Both the position numbers and the translations under genes were made by a program. From Ornithodoros turicata (Eukaryota; Arthropoda; Arachnida; Ixodida; Argasidae): a stretch of DNA of 64,000 bases. The notes under the pieces are model-generated. The model searched no databases, had not been told where the DNA came from, and worked only from the letters and a program-made list of their open reading frames with translations. Of the stretch, positions 9,850 to 21,889 are shown in pieces (positions within the stretch are counted from its first letter, which is position 1; each line of letters opens with the position of its first letter). Location: the NCBI RefSeq assembly GCF_037126465.1, contig NC_088201.1:19514550-19578549 (forward strand), written 5' to 3'.

Positions 9850-11310
9850 CACCTGGGTTCAGAAAATTGCAATGGCACGTTTTAAGAGACGGAACGAACG
9901 AGGTTCACTCCTACTTACTCCAACTGTTTGTACCTTGTTTTCATCCCCCATCTCCGAGAGAAATCCAAAAATGAATCGTAACTCAATTTGCGCGCAAATG
10001 CAATTACACAGGAAGCGGCCTCCGAAACGCTTTCAACCTTCCCCACTTTCTCCACCATCATTCCGTTTTTGTAAATTGCTTCGCAAATGTCGAGTTCGTT
10101 TTCTGTCTTGCTGTTAACATTTTCTTTCGCGTTCCTGAGCAAAACGTTCTCCTCGGGAGTCAGCACCCTGAGAGAACTGTGGTGGTAAATAGGCAGAAGA
10201 AAACATGTTGCCCCTATATTGAAACGCATTCTGCCATGCACGAGACTGATTTCTTTCCATTTCGGCCGAAGGAATAGGCGAGGAAAAGCACCGCAAAAGG
10301 CAAGGAACGTAGAAACCGCAAGACTCGGTAGACCAGTGATGGGCTTACGGAAATCTATCGTTGTAGGAGCATTGCAAGCGTCTGTTGCAGCAGTTCGGGG
10401 TTTGCATGCGCGTACCATGAAGTGGACGTTTCCCGTACACCACGATTTTGTGGATCGTTGCAAGATAAACTGTCGTAAACTGCAAGATCAGATCGCAATT
10501 AGAAGTAGAAAAAGTGTTCTCGTTAGAATGTCTGGACAGCATATTTCACGATCACGAAGCTTATTTTTAAGACCACTTTCCTTCAACCGACTCAACTACT
10601 TCCGTTATATGTGTTAACGCGTCGTTCAGGATTGTTTGCAAGTATCAGAATATCACCGTGAATTCAGTTCACAATTGTCTACTATACAGTGAGTGAGCGA
10701 CAAACGTATTAACCGTAATATAGAAGAGAACAAAACAGGATGCAAAAGATTTTTTTTTTATTTGTCTGGGATTTCGCAAAGTTTGCGTTCATGCTGATTT
10801 TCTTTGTGTTCTAATTCAAGGATGCAAACGAGAAAACGTACATGGGGACTAAGTGCCAAAAAAGTGGGTCCACGCCAGTAATAATTAGCCAGGATAGTGA
10901 CGCAAAATGCTGCTTTCAGTAAGACATCTCTCGTACAGAGATTTATACTGTATAAATCGGTATAAATTATATAAAATTCTCGATTCAGGAGGACGTTAGG
11001 AGGATGCTTATTATAAATTCATTCATTAACTCTTTTTATCCTACGAACGGCCTTCAGACTAAGAACCTCAGCCTTCAAACTAAGAGTATTTTTTACAACA
11101 CACTTAACATCTCGTCGTAAGCATCCAAGCCCTTCCGCGCACACGATATTACGTCCCTCCAAGTTGGTCCGGCATATTGTACTATTACTGATCTTCAGTC
11201 ACTCCTATCTCATAAGCAAGAGTCGGTTGTCGCTTCTCGAGTCTGCGCTTATCTACGCTCCTCTCCTCCTCTCTTCGCTCACTCCAGCCTCTGTGTACTA
11301 TAGTTGGAAC
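9850..11310. other. No assigned feature
   Basis: Several open frames overlap on both strands between 9900 and 10600, including one of 182 codons on the minus strand (9915-10463). They show no domain signature or consistent codon bias. I treat them as chance frames. Confidence 0.45.
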
Positions 11311-11313
11311 CAC

Positions 11314-11552
11314 TCCAGCTCGCGTGGCTCAGTGGTTAGCGTGCTGGCTAGAGGTACCCGGGTTCGAATCTCGGTGCCGGCTGTGCTATCTGTTTTTTTT
11401 CCTGGGTTTTCCTCAGACGCTTTCAGACATATATCGGCACAGTTCCCTTAGAAGTCGGCCCAGGACGCACATTCCCTAGGGCGTTAGTCGTGACGTTGCC
11501 CACCTCTGTGAGGCCGACAACGGTGAGCCCTTTCAACACCACCACCACCTAG
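11314..11552 (+). mobile_element. tRNA-derived SINE, complete copy
   Basis: The head carries the pol III A box TGGCTCAGTGG (11323-11333) and B box GGTTCGAATCT, at normal tRNA spacing. The shared body follows (CTCAGACGCTTTCAGACATA, GTCGGCCCAGGACGCACATT, GTGAGGCCGACAACGG), with a short ACC microsatellite tail. TAGTTGGAACC occurs at both margins (11299-11309 and 11550-11560) and is a likely target duplication. This is the best head-plus-body copy of the family in the window. Confidence 0.85.
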
Positions 11553-11560
11553 TTGGAACC

Positions 11561-14039
11561 TCGGAAGTTTGTTAGCCTGTAATCGTGTAAGGAAAAAAAC
11601 CGGTGGAGCTTTTGCACCAAAACTGAAGTGCGGCGTCCACTCGCTAGACGGCGAATCGATTAGCGAAGTGGTTCATCGAAAATGCGAGTCTCGGTGCAGT
11701 TCCGTTCAAAGGGCCGAAACCCTCCGTCATTTTCTTCAAACAATCAGAGCTTGTAAATAAGTTGCAACACAAGATATGGTTGATAAACGGAAATCTGAAC
11801 TCCGAATCGAAGGATGAATCCAAAAATGAATCGTAAGTCAATCCAAGGAAGCCGGTGTGGATGATCGGTTGTGGACATTCCATTATGGCTGACAGTCCCA
11901 AAACGGTTGGTAGGTCGTTACTGCTGAGAGTCCCAACAAGATTGAACGTATCAGTACGGCTAAGAGTCTCATGACTGCTCACTGTCGCAAATCTGCTGAC
12001 AGTTTCAGGAGCCAGTATTCCAAGCGGAACAGATCGATGATAGGAATGCAAGAATGCGCACCCATGCGAAATGGGGGATAGTCACATACTTTCCTACTGT
12101 GTTTGATAAGTAGTGTGCACACACTGGCGTGTTTTTAGAGAGAACAGATGAGAACAGCAGCCGATGAGTCCAATCTTGGATACTAAACAAATGCCTGTTT
12201 TTTTTTTTTTTTCAGTTCTGTTTTTTGATTACGTTTTTGTTTCTGCCACGTTACAAAAGAACGTTATCTCTAGTGTCGTCAGAAAGATATCCTTCAAAAA
12301 TGTTTTTGTTTTTTCATGCACGAAATCCAAGCAGAGCCTCGCACCCAGAACTATTTCCTATTTCCACTATCAACTATTTCGATATTCAACTATTTCCAAT
12401 ATCAGAGATACAATCGCACTAATACTGCCAAATCGTGAGAACCCGTCTTCAAGGGCTGGTTATCATCATGGTGCTATTGGCACCTCTTATTGCCTGAGTT
12501 CGGAAAAGAGTTTATTTCGGGAGGCAATAAATTTATTCGATGCCTGTACTAAATCTGTTCTCTAACTGGCAGAACACAATGCAACGCACCAGGACTCGCT
12601 TGGCATAAGTGACCTAAGAAAAGCACTGTACATTGTTCAGTTGCACTGAATAGTTCTCCTGATATGTGTGATTTGCAGTACATATTTGGAAACTAAATCA
12701 ATATAACTAATATGTATGATGATCATGATGAAGATGGTGTGGACAAGAATAAATCTGTGACAAACTACTATCTCTAACAAGCTCCTCTCGGTTTTCTTTA
12801 CACCCCACATTCCGAAAACGTAAATGACAGGAGTTTCTCGCGCACAAAGCAAGAAGGCGATGTTTACTTAACCTCCGTATCTGAGGACTCGCCTGCTGCA
12901 TAAAATTGAGTGCCTCGCAATTAGAAGAAGGATATCTTGGTTTGGCGCCGTCTGTTCTAATGGCAATCCTCTCCGGATTGGAACAAGTGTTTTTGTATCC
13001 CCGCCTCAAGTACACAGCTCGCTATTATCCTCGAGATTACGTTACCAGTCTAAGGCCAAGCAGTGGAAGTCTCCCTCGTATGCAGTGCCCCTCTTCAGTA
13101 TAGCGATTGCGCACGACAGTAATCTTGCAGTACGATTGAGCACCTTGCATTAATCCGTTATTCCAGACGGTCCGGGCGTAATCTCGGTGGCGAGCTAACT
13201 CAATTGCAGTACCACTGGGTTCTGTAAATCTCCTCAGCGTCACTCTGCCATTAGAAGCACCTGCTACAAACGGACCTAGGTTGCAGGGCCCTAATGTCCG
13301 CATTTCTGTCCAGAGAAAAACATTCAGCGCAGGTTTTACGGCTTCGTTGGAGCCTCCAACCAGCGATTAATGCTCGGTTTATTCGTCTGATGGGGCCGAC
13401 GCGACCTTTTCGCCTCTTTTGCGCAAACTTCGTTTGCATGGGCGACGATTCACCGGAAAACACATCGTGAGATTCCTATACTTAACCCAGGAGCACCAAC
13501 GGCTGCGTCAAGTACGTAGGGTTCTGCTATAGGCGTTATAGAGTTTCGATCTTAATGTTGTGATATGTTGCATGTCCGTGCCGAAGCCCTGCTTTTCTTG
13601 GTCACGATGGTCACAAGCTTGGTCGACAGCGGACATGTTTGCTAATAAAGTGTACACGGAAATAATATAATTATAGATACCTAAGCGAAAATTAAGGTTC
13701 TTTGTCGTTTGATTATATGGATGGAATTTCTGTGTCCAGCAGCCTTCCTGATAAGTGTAGTTTTCCCAGCCCTCGTCTGTGGGTATTTCTACACGTAATC
13801 TGGCCCCACTCGAAAGCTCGCTTAAGTCTCCAGAAACCGACCCAACCCGAGCCCGACTTAAACTACCTGTACCCGCCACCACTCGAACCCGTCCAATATT
13901 GTGCATTACAGTTCGGTTCAACCCGCCAATTTCGCAGGATTCGGGCCGGGCTTTCTCCTGCTATGTCGTGCCTGCGCTGCTCTGACTGCTTTTTTTTTTT
14001 ACATTTCCTTTTAGTCTTTTCTTTTAAATGTTAGCTTTG
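11561..14039. other. No assigned gene; degenerate repeats at the end
   Basis: No coding region is supported. 13840-13960 has GC-rich ACCCGACC/CAACCCGCC words resembling subterminal repeats of a DNA element. It is followed by a T-rich stretch leading into the LINE end at 14051. Frames at 11644-12051 and 12164-12565 are open but lack any signature. Confidence 0.4.
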
Positions 14040-14131
14040 ATTTCTTTTAAATAGCAAGCCGGCATCAGTCTGGCTGACATTTCTTTACTTTCTATTAAAC
14101 ATATCCGCCCCCCCCCCCCCCACACACACAC
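14040..14131 (+). mobile_element. LINE 3' end with C-tract tail (copy 3)
   Basis: ATAGCAAGCC starts the hairpin at 14057-14075, with stem AGCC/GGCT, inner pairs GGC/GTC and the bulged T conserved. ATTAAACATATCC, a run of about 14 C (14108-14121) and (CA)n follow. The T-rich sequence upstream resembles the 3' UTR of the copy ending at 21828. Confidence 0.6.
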
Positions 14132-14689
14132 CAATTTTTCGCAGATTGAGATCAGGTGGCAGTGTCAATGGCCTACATCATATTAACTTTCCCACATTAT
14201 ATTTCATGATAACCGAATGAATTGGATCCACCATCGAATGATTAGATGCAATAGTACATATCTTTAAAGTTGCAAATGTTTGCGCCATTTGGGATACAAC
14301 TACCACCGCATGTACTGAAATCAGAACTGACATGATGTTACGATATTCTGTTAAATCCTATCTCCTTATATGATGTAAACATTGTTCCAAATTACAGTAA
14401 ACCCCGTGAAATTTCTGTACGGTGAGAAGAAATCTACAAGAAAGCAAAGCTAAGGACGCTGGTGCTCACAATGGAAACAATTGCTAATTGAAAAAGTAAT
14501 TTGCTCGAAGCTTCGACTGAGTTCCAAAATCTCATCGGCGGAGATAGAAGCCGACCTGCCCCCGAACGACTCCCTGAAAATCGCACTTCGCATATGAGAC
14601 ATGCGAATGTTGCCTTCCTTTGTCAATAGAGCTTTGCTAGGAAACGTAAGTGATATCGCGAATATTTTCGTCCTGTTGTCCTTTTTTTT

Positions 14690-14978
14690 TTCTTAATTCC
14701 GTGTTAGCGTCGCGAAGCAGCTGTGGCTATATGAGCGGCGTACAGACGTGGACAGATGGAGAGAGGACAGTAGGAAGGACCGAGTGGGGGACACAGGGGG
14801 GTTAGTATGCATCCTGGGCCGACTTCAGGGGGAACTGTGCCAACATTCGTCTGGAAAGTCTTCGGAAAACCCAGGGAAAACCTCAGACAGCACAGCCGAT
14901 GACAGGATTCGAACCCGTGTCACCTCCCAGTCTCGGCGTGGAAGGCGATCATTCTAACCACTATGCCACGCGGGAGCT
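14690..14978 (-). mobile_element. tRNA-derived SINE, full-length type
   Basis: Minus strand: head GCTCCCGCGTGGCATAGTGG (A box), B box GGTTCGAATCC, then CTGAGG, GTCGGCCCAGGATGCATAC and a tail with CTGCTTCGCGACGCTAACAC. It shares body and tail with 5503-5765 and 30680-30910. The head is of the plain tRNA type, as in the copy at 11314. Confidence 0.85.
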
Positions 14979-15929
14979 GGTCGTATTGTCTCGTAACTGT
15001 TCTATACTCTCACTTGCTTAGATTCCATGAAGGAGCTCACGTAAAGAAATATAATACCAGATCATCCTAACACAAAAGCGGCCATTCAAATTTTGCGAAC
15101 ATGAGCTTTATGTACCTAAGTTAGCGCTGCCGTATTAATTATCCCGCGCAGCGATATGTGACATCAAAAGAATTTCCCGCACTTTGCACCAGCGACTTTC
15201 GCAGCGCGTTTTATTTTTTATTTTTTTACTCAGTCCAAGATTTTTTTTGTGTGTGTATAATTAATGAGGGCTTTGAGTGCGTGGTGCTCCGCATGAGGGC
15301 CCTCATGCCGAGTTTTCGTTGCTCTCCCGCACAGGCAGTGGATGAGGTACAGAGCCTGAGCTCTTTCATTTGTCTTCATAAAGCGTCCCAACAAAGCATT
15401 ATGTGTACGCAGGGGAATATCGCAACGGGCCCTAAATTCGACGTTTTGGGTGGCCCTGGGTAATCTTTGAAAGCGAAACGCAGCCCTTCTCTTATTTCTT
15501 ACTTCTTTATTTATCTCTTTTTCTGATTCCTGACAGTTAGAGTATATACAGAAAGTCTCTCTCAAATTATAGGCATGCTTGATAAGGTATTCCGGCACAT
15601 TTTCGATCGTTAAATGTTGCGTTGCAATTGTTTTTTTTTTTCTTTTTTGGGCGGAACGGGTGTTCTATGCGAGTTTATGAAGACGGTGAAAATAAGGTGT
15701 TTCCAGCTATAAGTGTTCTAATCCAGACATTATTCTTGTCACACGTGATTCACGGGGTGGTGCATAACGTATAGCGGAACGGCAATGCGGAGTAGATCTC
15801 CTGCATACCGGGCCCAGACGCCATCAGTTGAACAGTGGTTTCTAAGGAATGACGCAGTGGGATTGACGAGGGCACACGTTTCCAGTAAGCTGCATGGGTC
15901 CAGTGATTTCTATCGCCGGCACTGGATAG
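14979..15929. other. No assigned feature; one unexplained minus-strand open frame
   Basis: A 123-codon frame on the minus strand (15230-15598) is rich in Arg, Asn and His (IPLRTHNALLGRFM, HEGPHAEHHALK). It has no motif I recognise. It might be a retroelement piece. There is no splice or promoter evidence. Confidence 0.35.
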
Positions 15930-16478
15930 AAGTTACTAACCAATCCCGAACCTGATGTGCATATCCGAATGCGGCATTACCAAGGATTTTCGTTTGTCGG
16001 AATATGCCACCTCGTTTCCGAGCCCCTTGGAAGAAGAAGCAGAGCAGCGTTCTTCGTGCGCTCCAATATACCTGCAATACAAAACCGCGTGCGGATAACA
16101 GGGGCTGGCGAATACGTATGCTGTACTGTTCGTTTGGCTTCCTTGACATCACGGTCGTCTCCTTATACATCCGGCCAGCAACTCATTACAATGTAGATGA
16201 CTTGGGGGTCCTACTGGACAGCATTCCCTCTCTGTATGTCGTCTGTGGGGACGGCCATAACGTCATCTGGGGCAGCACACGCTCGGATACGAGAGGAGAG
16301 AGGCTTGCTGCCCTGTTTCAAGAACGGGACCTTACGCTTCTCAATGATGGCTCCCCTACTTTTATACAAGGCGCACTACTTTCATCGTGCTTGGATATAA
16401 CAGCCGTGTCCGCATCGATAGCGCATCGTTTCACCTGGTGCGTTGACGTAGACACGCTCGGGAGTGACCACACTGTAA
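15930..16478 (+). pseudogene. LINE endonuclease domain (APE type), damaged
   Basis: Two overlapping frames together show an apurinic-type endonuclease. One gives GRRSRAAFFVRSNIP (frame opening at 15957). The other gives DITVVSLYIRP, then GDGHNVIWGSTRSDTRGERL (GDFNAHxxxWGS type), then SSCLDITAVS and finally GSDH at about 16460-16472. These are the ordered motifs of a non-LTR retrotransposon ORF2 N-terminus. A frameshift lies near 16130. After GSDH the frame enters unrelated sequence. A second SDHGPL word appears at about 17129-17146, as if the endonuclease end were split by an insertion. Confidence 0.75.
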
Positions 16479-17460
16479 AAAATTTCACCGTAAAAAAAAA
16501 ACGGGCAAATGCAAGGAAAGTTGGCTGCCAAACATTGGCCGTTTTTTTTACGGTGGCCCCGTATAAGGTGTGCCCGTGAAAAACTACTGCATTGGCCAGT
16601 AATTTTAACAGGGATACGCCGTGTAGCATTACTGTGCTGTGGTCGTTAAAAAAACTGCATTGGCCAGTAATTTTAACTGGCATAAGCCGTGTACCCTTAT
16701 CGTGCTGTGCCCGTCCCTGGAGCCCCTCTTTTTTTTTTCTACATATAGTCGCAGCAATGAGAGCAGTTTAAGCAATGACCATGCGCAACACATTGTGATG
16801 TTTGTCACATTGGGATTTATTTTCTATGTACATAGTGATGAAAATGCGCCAGTCACCTCTGGCATCAAAACCCTGCAAAGAGAAAGAAAACTGTTACAGG
16901 GAGAAGGGCAAGTGACATGCAGTTATACTGACCGTTTATTTTTTTCGAAGGAAGAACATACGAAGGAACCATGTGCACCCATCAGTCAGCTCTGGCATCA
17001 AAACACTTCAAAGAGAAAGGAAATTAGACTGACTGTTTTATTTTTTCAAAGGAAGAACATATTAAGATGGTGCACACAAAACGCGGAGACGGCACGGAAC
17101 TTCTTCTGGCAGCGTTCATAAGGACATCTGATCATGGCCCTCTCGTATGTACTGCTTCATATGCGACACTATCTCTATATTCGTAGTGAACAGACGCGAA
17201 CACGAATGGACGTGACATACTTTCATGGTTTCGGAGAGCAAATCGATTCGAGGCGACCGCCCTGGTGTGTTCTTGTAACGTCCCAAAATCTGACATCCGA
17301 GTTATGCATAGTTCGCCGCCGTGTACACACATAATGCATGACAGCACGGTATTCTGCTCGCTTCATGTACACCTCTACGGTGGCCAACTAGCTGATCATA
17401 GTGTTAAAAACACAAGGGCACCTTCCGTAACGATACATTACAATAAGAGTGCCTTGATCA
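16479..17460. mobile_element. Insertion within the LINE with two internal tandem duplications
   Basis: Non-coding sequence separates the endonuclease from the linker and RT of the 16-21-kb LINE. It holds a 69-bp tandem repeat (CTGCATTGGCCAGTAATTTT at 16586 and again at 16655). It also holds a looser tandem copy of about 128 bp marked by CTCTGGCATCAAAAC (16858 and 16990). Complementary ACTGTAAAAAATTTCACCGT-type and ACGG-type words near 16479-16550 suggest one end of a DNA element. The right boundary is unclear (between 17126 and about 17460), so the extent is approximate. Confidence 0.45.
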
Positions 17461-17535
17461 CCCTACGAGCCAGGACGCACGACACACGGAGAACTAGGAA
17501 GACGCTTCACAGCAAACGCGAGCCACGATTTCCTG

Positions 17536-20524
17536 GTGTCCCATACGTTGAACAAAAACCAGGCATACAGTGTGCACCTGCCCATACTGCTTAACATCCG
17601 TGTCGCCCGCCGGCCCCACGCTAGTCACTGCATCAAGTGGACCCACTGGGAGAGTTACAGGACTGCTCTCGAATCCACTTTCGCAGCCAATACGCCCGAC
17701 AGTGAAAGTGGCTTTTCTCGGGCAGTCACTGATGCAGCGAAATTTGCTGCAAGCGTTATCCACGTCCCCGTCCATTTTTCTGCGGTTGATGCCGAATACG
17801 AGAGGCTCCGTGCTATTCGTCGTCGCGCCGAGCGCTGAGCTCGTCGCACCCAACTTCCAACTCACCAAGGCGTCTACGTAAGTTAGCTCGCGACCGCTGG
17901 CGGAACTTCGCTGCATCTTCGTCACCCCGTACACCGATGTCTCGTATATGGACCGTGCTCAGAGGGCTTTCTGCCCCAGTTGCTCAGCGGAACCCATTCC
18001 TATTCTTATCACTAGCTTCGGGGCGCTCAGTTCTGCAGATCGCTGAGGAGTACTGCGCACGTCTCACCACGCTCTCAGCATCTGCGCTGTCTTCTGCACG
18101 TGATATCCCTATCGTGCTCCATTCCTCTTCAGACCTTGCCTTGGACGTGCCTTTCTCGCTTGTTGAGCTTGAATCTGCCCTGAAGAATTCCCCTCAACAC
18201 ACCTCGCCTGGAGCTGATCAGGTGACGTGCAAAGCCCTCCGGAATCTCCCCTTATGTGGGCGTCGGCTCCTCTTGAGGCTCTTGAACAGAACCTGGCGGA
18301 CAGGTGAAGTCCACGCGGATGGAAAACTGCAATGGCTGTTCCTCTTGTGAAACCAGGCAGGTCGCCGTATAATATTGATTCCTTTCGCCCGATTGCCCTC
18401 ACAAGCTGCGTTGCGAAGACAATGGAGCGCATGGTTTTCCGCCGCTTGAACTGGTACCTGGAAAGCACGCGCTTTTTTCCTGGGGTGATGGCAGGCTTTC
18501 GTCAGAAACGTTCAGCAATTGACAACGTACTCGATCTCGTCGCTGAAGTCCAACAAGCAAAGGCTGAAGGCAACCCCACCGGTGCAGGTTTTCTCGACGT
18601 AGAGAAAGCTTATGACAACGTGTTGCACAGCGCCATCGTCGCGACGCTACAAGAGGCGGAAATAGGAGGTTGCGCCGTCCCATGGATCCAGGACTTTCTA
18701 TCTGATCGACGCATCTTCGTGCGCACAGCGGAAGGTGACACCGCTTTCCATCCCGTCCGTCGTGGTGTCCCACAGGGAAGTGTATTGAGCCCTCTCCTCT
18801 TTAATGTTATAATGGCTTCGCTTCCCGCCCAGCTTCGTGATCATACCCGCATCACTTTGTACGCAGACGACATCTGCATATGGACCTCTGCCACCTGTCG
18901 AGACAGCGTCCAACGCCGGTTACAATGCGCCTTGGATTCTATATTGTAGAATACCTTGCCGACCGAGGCTTATCGGTCTCCCTGCTAAGACCGTTGCCAT
19001 GGCTTTCACCCGACGCTCATTCCAAAGGTATCCGTTGTTTGTCAGTGGGACACCGCTGGGCTTTGTGCTTCATTGCAAGTACCTTGGCGTGACATTAGAC
19101 AGAGGCATGACGTGGTCCCGGCACGTGAAAACAATAGCCACCAAGACCAGCGGTTTTGTAAATGCTCTACGTTGCATTGCTGGATCGTCGTGGGGCCCTT
19201 CATGCGCTGACCTCCGTCACGTGCACACAGTGTTGATTCTGGGCACATTGCGGTACAGCCTACCTATTCTACACGGCCTCAGCATATCCGGAGAGAGTGA
19301 GCTTCTCAATATTCAGGCCCGAAGCCTCCGCGTCTGTTTGGGAGGTCCTAGAACGACAGAGATCGACCTATTCTGTCCTGGCAGAGGCACGCGAAACACC
19401 AGCAGGCGTCCTACGAGACGTGGAAACACTCCGGATATATGCGCGGTACATCACACAGCACCCCTACCATCATCTTCGGCTCATTGATATTGACTGTCCG
19501 GACTCTAGCATTGGTATTGCTGTTGACCGTCTGAAAGTGCACTTCCCCACCACACCATCAGTGCTTTCCTATGCCCCGCCAATGTGGACTCTTCGCAGGC
19601 CTCCTGTATGTGACCACATTCCTGGTCTTCTGAAGAAAAGCTCTGTACCTCCCGTTGTTGCTCATCAACTTACACTGGAGCACCTTAACTCAGCGTACTC
19701 TCAACGACACCTTGTGTACACTGATGGATCAGTGTCTGAAGGCGGATCAACTGCAGCCTTTTATATCCCACATGAAAACCTTGAAATGGCGCACAAGCTC
19801 CCCTACGAAACGTCATCTACCGAGTCCGAGCTCTTCGCCATACTGACCGCGCTGAACCACATAGCGGGATCAGCGCCTGGCGCTTGGGTTGTGTTCACGG
19901 ACAGTAAGGTGGCGCTATAGAAGTTCTAGCAAATTATTGTTCCAGAACAATCGGCGGCCTATAGACACCATGATAGTCGCAATATACAACCGACTTCTAT
20001 CCTTGAGTCATAGCCTGTGTTTCCAATGGGTACCCAGTCACACCGGCCTGCACGGGAACACCCGCGCAGACGCCTTAGCACGTCGGGCACATGGGGACGG
20101 CACCTCCAATAACTGTCTGCTACCACTTTCAGCCTCATCGTGTCGGTTACAGACACAGCGACTCCGTCATAACGGCACTCGGCAGTTTCAAGAGGACGCT
20201 GTCCGACTGAACGACCATCTCCGGTCTATCGACCCGTCGATGGCTTTCGTTGCCACACACCACTGCTCGCGTCAAGAAGCGTCCATTCTACACCGACTAC
20301 GACTTAATGCCGCGAGGACACCTCTACTTCTCTGGAAAATGGGTCTTCTCCAGTCGCCCAAATGCCCCACTTGCGCTGTTGAAGCTGACATTCTACACCT
20401 TCTCCTCGACTGTCACAGATTCGACATCCCTCGAGCCACGCTGAGACGACGCCTACCCGAGCTGCGGTGCACGGACTTTTCTCTGGCAACTGTGCTCGGC
20501 CCAGTACGACATCACACACAGCGG
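17536..20524 (+). pseudogene. LINE ORF2: reverse transcriptase and RNase H, frameshifted
   Basis: The best retroelement coding region in the window. In order: linker (WTHWESYRTALE), RT N-terminus (SPGADQVTCKALRNLP at about 18209-18255), VPLVKPG and FRPIALTS, motif A (GFLDVEKAYD), motif B (RRGVPQGSVLSPLLFN), motif C (YADDICIW), thumb (ILGTLRYSLPILHG), and RNase H with intact-looking acidic residues (YTDGSVSEGG, TESELFAI, VFTDSKVAL) and WVPSHTGLHGNTRADALA. A C-terminal CPTCAVEADILHLLLDC knuckle follows. The parts lie in successive frames, with shifts near 18330, 18940, 19340 and a stop at 19918-19920, so it is inactive. The RNase H places it with RNase H-bearing LINEs of the I/LOA type. The frame is cut by a hAT element at 20525 and resumes at 21347. 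Confidence 0.9.
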
Positions 20525-21338
20525 CAGGGAAGGATAACGGACGTATTTTGGTTACCGTTTCCATTTTCGTTACAGCTATATTTTCGTTTCCGTTATCCGT
20601 TTCTGATACCGGCCTTTCAATTTCGTTTTCGTTTCGTTTCCGTTACTGTTTCCGGCAATGGAATCGTTGTTACAGAGCTGCGGGAGGACAGCCTGTCCGG
20701 CTCTATCAGCGCCCTGATTTCCCCAAGTGTAGCTTAGGTGTCACGCGTACACACTACACAAGTAATTTTACGTCGTTGGGACGCGCACATGTTGCAAGAT
20801 AAAAAAAAATATATATGTAGGAACATGTTTTCAGTCTTCAATCACTCGGAGTCCAGCAACTCAAGACGGGCTTAACTTTCATCCAATGTCGCGTTCATAA
20901 GCGGACACTCTCAATAGTAAATAGTACTGCCATGGCCACAGTGAAAAGAAGAAAAAAAAAGTACAAGATAAGTAACTAAAAATCATAGGCTGGCATCCTC
21001 ACGCTATGAAGGAGTATAGTCATGTGTTGATGTCCATGACATCAACACATGACACATCAAGTAGGTATGAGGACTGGGGCGTGGTAAGTGAGGGATGCAC
21101 CCTCGAGATCCAATTTGCGCTTTCTTCCCATGCTCTCGATTAGTATTTAGAGCATTACAGGGAATGAAGTCATCAAAATACAAAAGCAAAAAATGAAAAG
21201 TCACTCAAATGTCATCGCATAACAGGAATAGCCATTACCCGAATTCAATACCGGACGATAAATTCGTTTCCGTTTCTGTTTCCGGTAATGGAGGACCGTG
21301 GTATGCGTTTCCGTTATCGTTACCGTTACCCTTCCCTG
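20525..21338. mobile_element. Non-autonomous hAT element inserted in LINE ORF2
   Basis: The ends CAGGGAAGGATAACGG and CCGTTACCCTTCCCTG are inverted repeats with one mismatch. The 8-bp flanks CACAGCGG (20517-20524) and CGCAGCGG (21339-21346) differ at one base. Both ends carry reiterated CGTTTCCGTTACCG words. The interior has a perfect 15-bp hairpin (21020-21034 with 21038-21052, loop CAT). No transposase is encoded. Confidence 0.9.
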
Positions 21339-21346
21339 CGCAGCGG

Positions 21347-21406
21347 TCTGTGACCAAGGCAGTTGTGACTTTCTTGAACGATTCACGTCTTATGAACAGC
21401 CTGTGA
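21347..21406 (+). pseudogene. C-terminal tail of the interrupted LINE ORF2
   Basis: Reads SVTKAVVTFLNDSRLMNSL and a stop at 21404-21406. This matches in position and pattern the end of the other LINE (FMDFLSSTRLLQTL, stop at 8927). It shows that the hAT at 20525-21338 split the same ORF close to its end. The register across the insertion fits once one copy of the duplicated 8-bp target is discounted. Confidence 0.75.
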
Positions 21407-21828
21407 ACTCCAGTCGTGGAATCGCATTCTTCAGTGCCCCACTCTCACCCTCAACGCATTAACCTCATGCTTTCCTTTTAAAGTCATCTTCTGTGATCCA
21501 TCTCATCATTCTTTCACCGTTTGTTAGTCTTTTTTTCTGTCATCTTTGTCTTTAATCTACCTCATCCTTCTTTCATCTTTTGTTAGTTTGTCCTTTATTT
21601 CCTAATTCCTATTCTTTTTATTTATTTCTTATTTCTTAATTTTCTTTATTTATTTATTTCTCATTCCTTCTTATTTCTTTCTTTCTTTAATTCTTTTCTT
21701 TCTACTTCTTTCTTTCTTCATTTATTTCTTTCGTTCCGGAATAGCAAGCCGACGTCCCGTTTGGCTGGCCTTTCCCCCGTATTTTTTTCCCTTTTCGTCT
21801 ATTAAATATATCCCCCCCCCCCCCCCCC
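21407..21828 (+). mobile_element. LINE 3' UTR ending in hairpin and C-tract (copy 4)
   Basis: T-rich sequence follows the stop. ATAGCAAGCC then opens the hairpin at 21747-21766 (AGCC-GAC-GTCCC-GTT-T-GGCT, bulged T kept). ATTAAATATATCC and a run of 17 C (21812-21828) close the element. This is the copy that links the hairpin plus C-tract ends at 1.1, 6.2, 14.1 and 48.0 kb to a LINE. There is no poly(A) tail. Confidence 0.6.
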
Positions 21829-21889
21829 ATGAACGGAATCTAGTTCAGGAAGCATGCATGTAAAGGAATTGAGATACTAGAGAATAAAA

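Noticed and set aside
11318..11390. A real tRNA gene
   Set aside because: A and B boxes are present but the cloverleaf is imperfect and the sequence continues into a repeated body; it is a SINE head.
15230..15598. 123-codon minus-strand frame rich in Arg and His
   Set aside because: Possibly a retroelement piece but no motif matched; too weak to call.
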